Part shown: positions 50,250-52,592 of the stretch, one piece after another
How positions within the stretch are numbered: the stretch's first letter is position 1
Layout: each line of letters starts with the position of its first letter
Origin: Bacillota bacterium
GTDB taxonomy: Bacteria; Bacillota; Clostridia; Tissierellales; Sedimentibacteraceae
Length of the DNA: 52,592 nucleotides
Reading direction: 5' to 3'
NCBI GenBank assembly: GCA_023453025.1
Contig: JAEXUD010000020.1
Span: 1-52,592 of the forward strand
The notes under the pieces: model-generated
What the model saw: only the letters and a program-made list of their open reading frames with translations
Database searches by the model: none
Told to the model about the DNA's origin: nothing
Translations under genes and position numbers: made by a program

Positions 50250-50351
50250 TTTAATATGATAGGCTGGCACGAGAGTGCCGCAGGCTCTATCATCTGGTCC
50301 GGGTTTGACCAGATGGTGGAGCCTGCCTCTGAGCCTGTTTTTCATATTAAA
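50250..50351 (+). ncRNA. Candidate structured RNA in the 3' part of the IS
   Basis: The region folds into a three-way junction. The closing helix is TTTAATATGA (50250-50259) with TCATATTAAA (50342-50351), continued by AGGCT (50261-50265) with AGCCT (50332-50336). Hairpin GGCAC-GAGA-GTGCC (50266-50279) has a GNRA loop. A 20-bp hairpin joins 50280-50299 to 50307-50326 (three G-U pairs, 7-base loop). It lies between transposase stop and IS right end. Strand and function are unknown. Confidence 0.65.
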
Positions 50352-50480
50352 TGGGTTCCTGCTGTCAATAATTTAATTGTCTATTGATAAATATTAGAAT
50401 AATTTTAAAAGCACCATTTTCTTTATGATTTTTGGTGCTTTTGTTTGAATTCTTTTAGGACATTTTTTAAAATGCTTGAC

Positions 50481-50509
50481 ATATTCTTTTTTAAGGAGTA
50501 TTTAATTCT
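50481..50509 (+). repeat. Right 29-bp direct repeat of the IS
   Basis: Exact copy of 48636-48664. Sequence beyond it should be the original neighbour of the repressor promoter before insertion. Confidence 0.9.
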
Positions 50510-50568
50510 GATTGAAGCAGTCTGTCTTGAATGACCCTGCCTTCTCTTTGGTTTGTATCGCCAATTTT

Positions 50569-51021
50569 TTAGTCATTCAGCGAATTAATTCCTTGTTCTT
50601 TGAGTCTCTCTAATGCGTCTTTCATTGCTTTGACTTGCTCGGTTATATGCCCCTGCCAAACCGAAACTTCCCCTACGACTCTAAATGGTTCAGTGGAACG
50701 ATAAGATTTAGTTGGGTTACCTGGAAATTTTTTGTCCGTTAAATCGGGGTCGTCTTCAATTTTCCCTGTCGGGTCTACTAAATAAATTCTTTCTCGTCCT
50801 TCACCAACGGCAAGTTCAGCTCCCCAAATCGCAGCATCTAATGTGGCAGACAAGAAAATGTATTTAGCATTTTTATTCTGTCCATAGTTTGAGTTGAAAC
50901 CAACTTCAATTAAATCGCCAACTTTTAAGTCTGCCTTTGTTCCGTGAAAATAAGTTTGAGTGAATGGTGATGCTCCTTGTATGCTTTGATTCTGTTTGTT
51001 ATTTTTTTCTTCCATTGTCAT
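50569..51021 (-). CDS. arr: Rifampin ADP-ribosyltransferase (Arr family)
   Basis: About 150 residues: QTYFHGTKADLKVGDLI at the N-terminus (His of the NAD site), NYGQNKNAKYIFLSATLDAAIWGAELA, GRERIYLVDPTGKIEDDPDLTDKKFPGNPTKSYRS, and PFRVVGEVSVW, all Arr signatures. Arr inactivates rifamycins by transferring ADP-ribose from NAD to the C23 hydroxyl. ATG 51021, with AAGGAG 6 bases upstream, is preferred over 51063. It lies just outside the IS right repeat. Chromosomal arr genes are frequent in environmental bacteria, so this need not be recently acquired. Confidence 0.92.
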   Translation of the reverse strand: MTMEEKNNKQNQSIQGASPFTQTYFHGTKADLKVGDLIEVGFNSNYGQNKNAKYIFLSATLDAAIWGAELAVGEGRERIYLVDPTGKIEDDPDLTDKKFPGNPTKSYRSTEPFRVVGEVSVWQGHITEQVKAMKDALERLKEQGINSLND

Positions 51022-51149
51022 ATTCCTCTCCTTTATGCGTACTTTCCTTCTCCTCTTCATCATTCATTTCCATGAAATTATCGACATCTTCCCGATTGTT
51101 GTATTCTTTGAAGAGTATTATTTCCCTATTCCTATCTCAAATGAAATAC

Positions 51150-51662
51150 CTATATTTTACTATAAATTAATTCTGCGAATTGTCCATATTTTTTTACTTC
51201 TTTCAGGCAAAATCGCTTCAACATTTCTTTTTGCGAAAATAATGGTATTCCTCCCCCCAATAATACAGGAGCAATCTGTATTATCATATTATCAACCATA
51301 TCATTGTTTATCAGCGGAGCTAATATTGTGTTGCCTCCAACAATCCAAATGTTTTTATCTCTATCTGTTTGTTTCACAAAATCAACAACATCACAATTTA
51401 TAGGAATAAATCCCCTGACTGATAAGCTTTCGGCATGTGTAAAAACATAATTTTTGGTAGTCGGATAAAGACTGCCGATATTCTCTACGTTTTCAATTTC
51501 ATTAAATGTTCTTCTGCCCATTATAGTAATATCCATGTTTTTATAGAAGCTTTCATAGCCAGTTTCTTCTATTGAACCAGTTTGATAAAGCCAATCCAAG
51601 TTATGATTTTTGTCAGCAAGATAGCCATCCATTGTAATGCAGCCGTAAAAAAACACACTCAT
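51150..51662 (-). CDS. Dihydrofolate reductase/RibD C-terminal family protein
   Basis: 170 residues: FFYGCITMDGYLADKNHNLDWLY, IMGRRTFNEIE, NIWIVGGNTILAPLIN and QIAPVLLGGGIPLF match the RibD_C/YyaP-YwjB reductase-like group, which binds NADPH. It is probably not the housekeeping DHFR. A start at 51662 is supported by AGGAGGGC upstream. Same orientation as arr, 128 bases ahead of it. Confidence 0.88.
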   Translation of the reverse strand: MSVFFYGCITMDGYLADKNHNLDWLYQTGSIEETGYESFYKNMDITIMGRRTFNEIENVENIGSLYPTTKNYVFTHAESLSVRGFIPINCDVVDFVKQTDRDKNIWIVGGNTILAPLINNDMVDNMIIQIAPVLLGGGIPLFSQKEMLKRFCLKEVKKYGQFAELIYSKI

Positions 51663-51747
51663 TTTTAAAGCCCTCCTTCGATAAAGTCAAATTTTATCGA
51701 CTATATATAAAAATTTCTTTAGCCCTTGTAAGTTGCTCAGTCATAAT

Positions 51748-51867
51748 CTACCTCCAAAATAAATTGGAATAACGCTCCGGTTTTACAACACCGACGCCAT
51801 TTTCATAGCGAACAATAATTTCTCCCCATTTTACAATAGGATGTCGCCTATCACCGCATTGTTTCAA
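51748..51867 (-). pseudogene. Small conserved-looking frame, probably a gene remnant
   Basis: A 39-codon frame (TTG 51867 to TAG 51748) includes HPIVKWGEIIVRYENGVGVV and ends KPERYSNLFWR, which looks like real protein sequence. It lacks a clear ribosome site or known domain. It is likely the end of a lost gene. Confidence 0.35.
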
Positions 51868-52064
51868 TTTTCACTATTTTACCATGAATATAATAAAAAA
51901 GATATATCACGTTTTCTATTTTATATGAGAAAAATAATTTTCTCATATCATTTCTATAAATATTGAATTTTTTAAAATACATAAGGTACTCTAAATAAAA
52001 CAAGCTGTAACAATTTATATATTGAAGAATACAATGATAATAATACTATACAGGAGTTATGTTT

Positions 52065-52357
52065 ATGCTGAATATATTGCTGTACGGCAGTGCTGAGGAG
52101 CGTAAAATCCTGGAAGAAGCATTGCAAAACTCCCTTAAGGAAAGCAAAATTTCTTACGATATTCACCATTTATCAAATCCACAGCAATGCACCTGACAAA
52201 CGGAGAGAAGGAAATTATTTCAAAGAATATAGGAAAGGTAAATACCGAAATCAACAGAAAGTATTTTGCTAAATGCTGCATCGGAGTTACTGTAAATACA
52301 CGTAATATCCATAAAATACACCGCTCGGGAGATGAGACCAGGGTTATAGAATTTTAA
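52065..52357 (+). pseudogene. Decayed LytTR-type response regulator
   Basis: 52065-52196 encodes MLNILLYGSAEERKILEEAL and on to SNPQQ, like the start of a receiver domain, with AGGAG 8 bases before the ATG, and stops at TGA 52194. An overlapping frame, 52187-52357, continues with YFAKCCIGVTVNTRNIHKI, resembling the last part of a LytTR DNA-binding domain. The middle (most of the receiver) is missing, so this looks like internal deletion plus frameshift. Confidence 0.4.
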
Positions 52358-52592
52358 TCAAGCTCGAAGGTTGTAATGACAAGAGAATATTTTTATAAAT
52401 TTTCAAAAGCATATTCAATGTCGGTTTCAAGACTGGCGGTTCTGAAAACCCTTGACGACTAAAATATCGTATATATATTCAAAATGAGGTCATGGATTTT
52501 TAGGTTTTTCTTCATAAAGTGCATCTCCATTTCATAACAGCTAAATATTCGTTGAAATAATCTCATTCTTCAAATGTAAATATATACATATC
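52358..52592. other. Window end without a supported gene
   Basis: Only a 28-codon frame (52376-52462) with a weak ribosome site is seen; nothing recognisable. Confidence 0.3.

Larger units (their letters stand above)
48665..50480 (+). mobile_element. IS1202-like insertion sequence (ISNCY class), about 1.8 kb
   Basis: Bounded by perfect 29-bp direct repeats and holding one transposase gene plus a structured RNA region. The inner ends, compared as left end and reverse complement of right end at the same offset, agree at about half of 32 positions, including AATGTC, which indicates imperfect terminal inverted repeats. IS1202-group elements are known for unusually long target duplications (about 24-29 bp) and a length near 1.75 kb, which fits. 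The perfect repeats and intact transposase suggest a recent insertion. Confidence 0.85.

Noticed and set aside
1..52592. CRISPR arrays, tRNA and rRNA genes
   Set aside because: I saw no regularly spaced short repeats, no cloverleaf with a TTCGA-type arm and no rRNA sequence in the window.

Overview
The window looks like a chromosomal segment of a low-G+C, obligately anaerobic, Gram-positive-type bacterium (Bacillota, Clostridia or Tissierellia-like). The reasons are AT-rich DNA, strong AGGAGG ribosome sites with occasional TTG/GTG starts, an S-layer-anchored NEAT protein, sigma-54 enhancer-type control of a molybdenum aldehyde oxidoreductase cluster, and clostridial-type accessory genes. The species cannot be named from the sequence.

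Layout. (1) 1-4.4 kb, minus strand: the start of a molybdenum aldehyde oxidoreductase with a four-cluster ferredoxin and two small redox proteins (DVU_1555- and DVU_1557-like). They sit behind a -24/-12 promoter, three 17-bp enhancer palindromes and a GAF-PAS-AAA+-Fis activator. (2) 4.9-12.1 kb, plus strand: an eight-gene aromatic amino-acid operon (aroF-tyrA-aroB-aroA-aroC-chorismate mutase-aroE-aroK), preceded by an unlisted 42-codon leader peptide very rich in Phe and Tyr and by a terminator/antiterminator pair. (3) 12.2-26.6 kb: mixed accessory genes. These are a diguanylate cyclase, a secreted stalk-domain protein, a MerR-controlled cupin/aldo-keto reductase pair, HxlR, GNAT, methyltransferase, an unusual chemoreceptor, glyoxalase-like genes including a broken paralogue, a RihB/YeiL nucleoside hydrolase pair, an alkyltransferase-like protein and an MFS/ArsR-like pair.

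(4) 26.7-48.6 kb is a haem/iron acquisition and homeostasis island. It holds a FecBCD-type importer with a MarR regulator and a methyltransferase, a TetR gene beside a YbtPQ/IrtAB-like ABC pair, and an IsdE-FecCD-ATPase-DUF454 haem import operon with an Shp-like surface protein. It also holds a 1153-residue NEAT/SLH surface protein, a CydDC-like ABC pair with a YgbA-like protein, and a DtxR-type repressor. The main discovery candidate is that repressor (47652-48560). Its winged helix and dimerisation region have lost the metal ligands of the DtxR/MntR family, and its C-terminal half reads as an intracellular NEAT haem-binding domain. Five copies of an 18-bp palindrome (AGTTAG-N6-CTAACT) lie just downstream of a recognisable or possible -10 element in front of this gene and of four neighbouring transport or haem units. 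I infer that this is a haem-sensing repressor and its local regulon.

(5) 48.6-52.6 kb: an IS1202-like insertion sequence with perfect 29-bp flanking direct repeats. Its left repeat touches the -35 box of the NEAT repressor gene, and it carries a well-folded three-way-junction RNA behind the transposase gene. After it come a rifampin ADP-ribosyltransferase, a DHFR/RibD-like reductase and decayed gene fragments.
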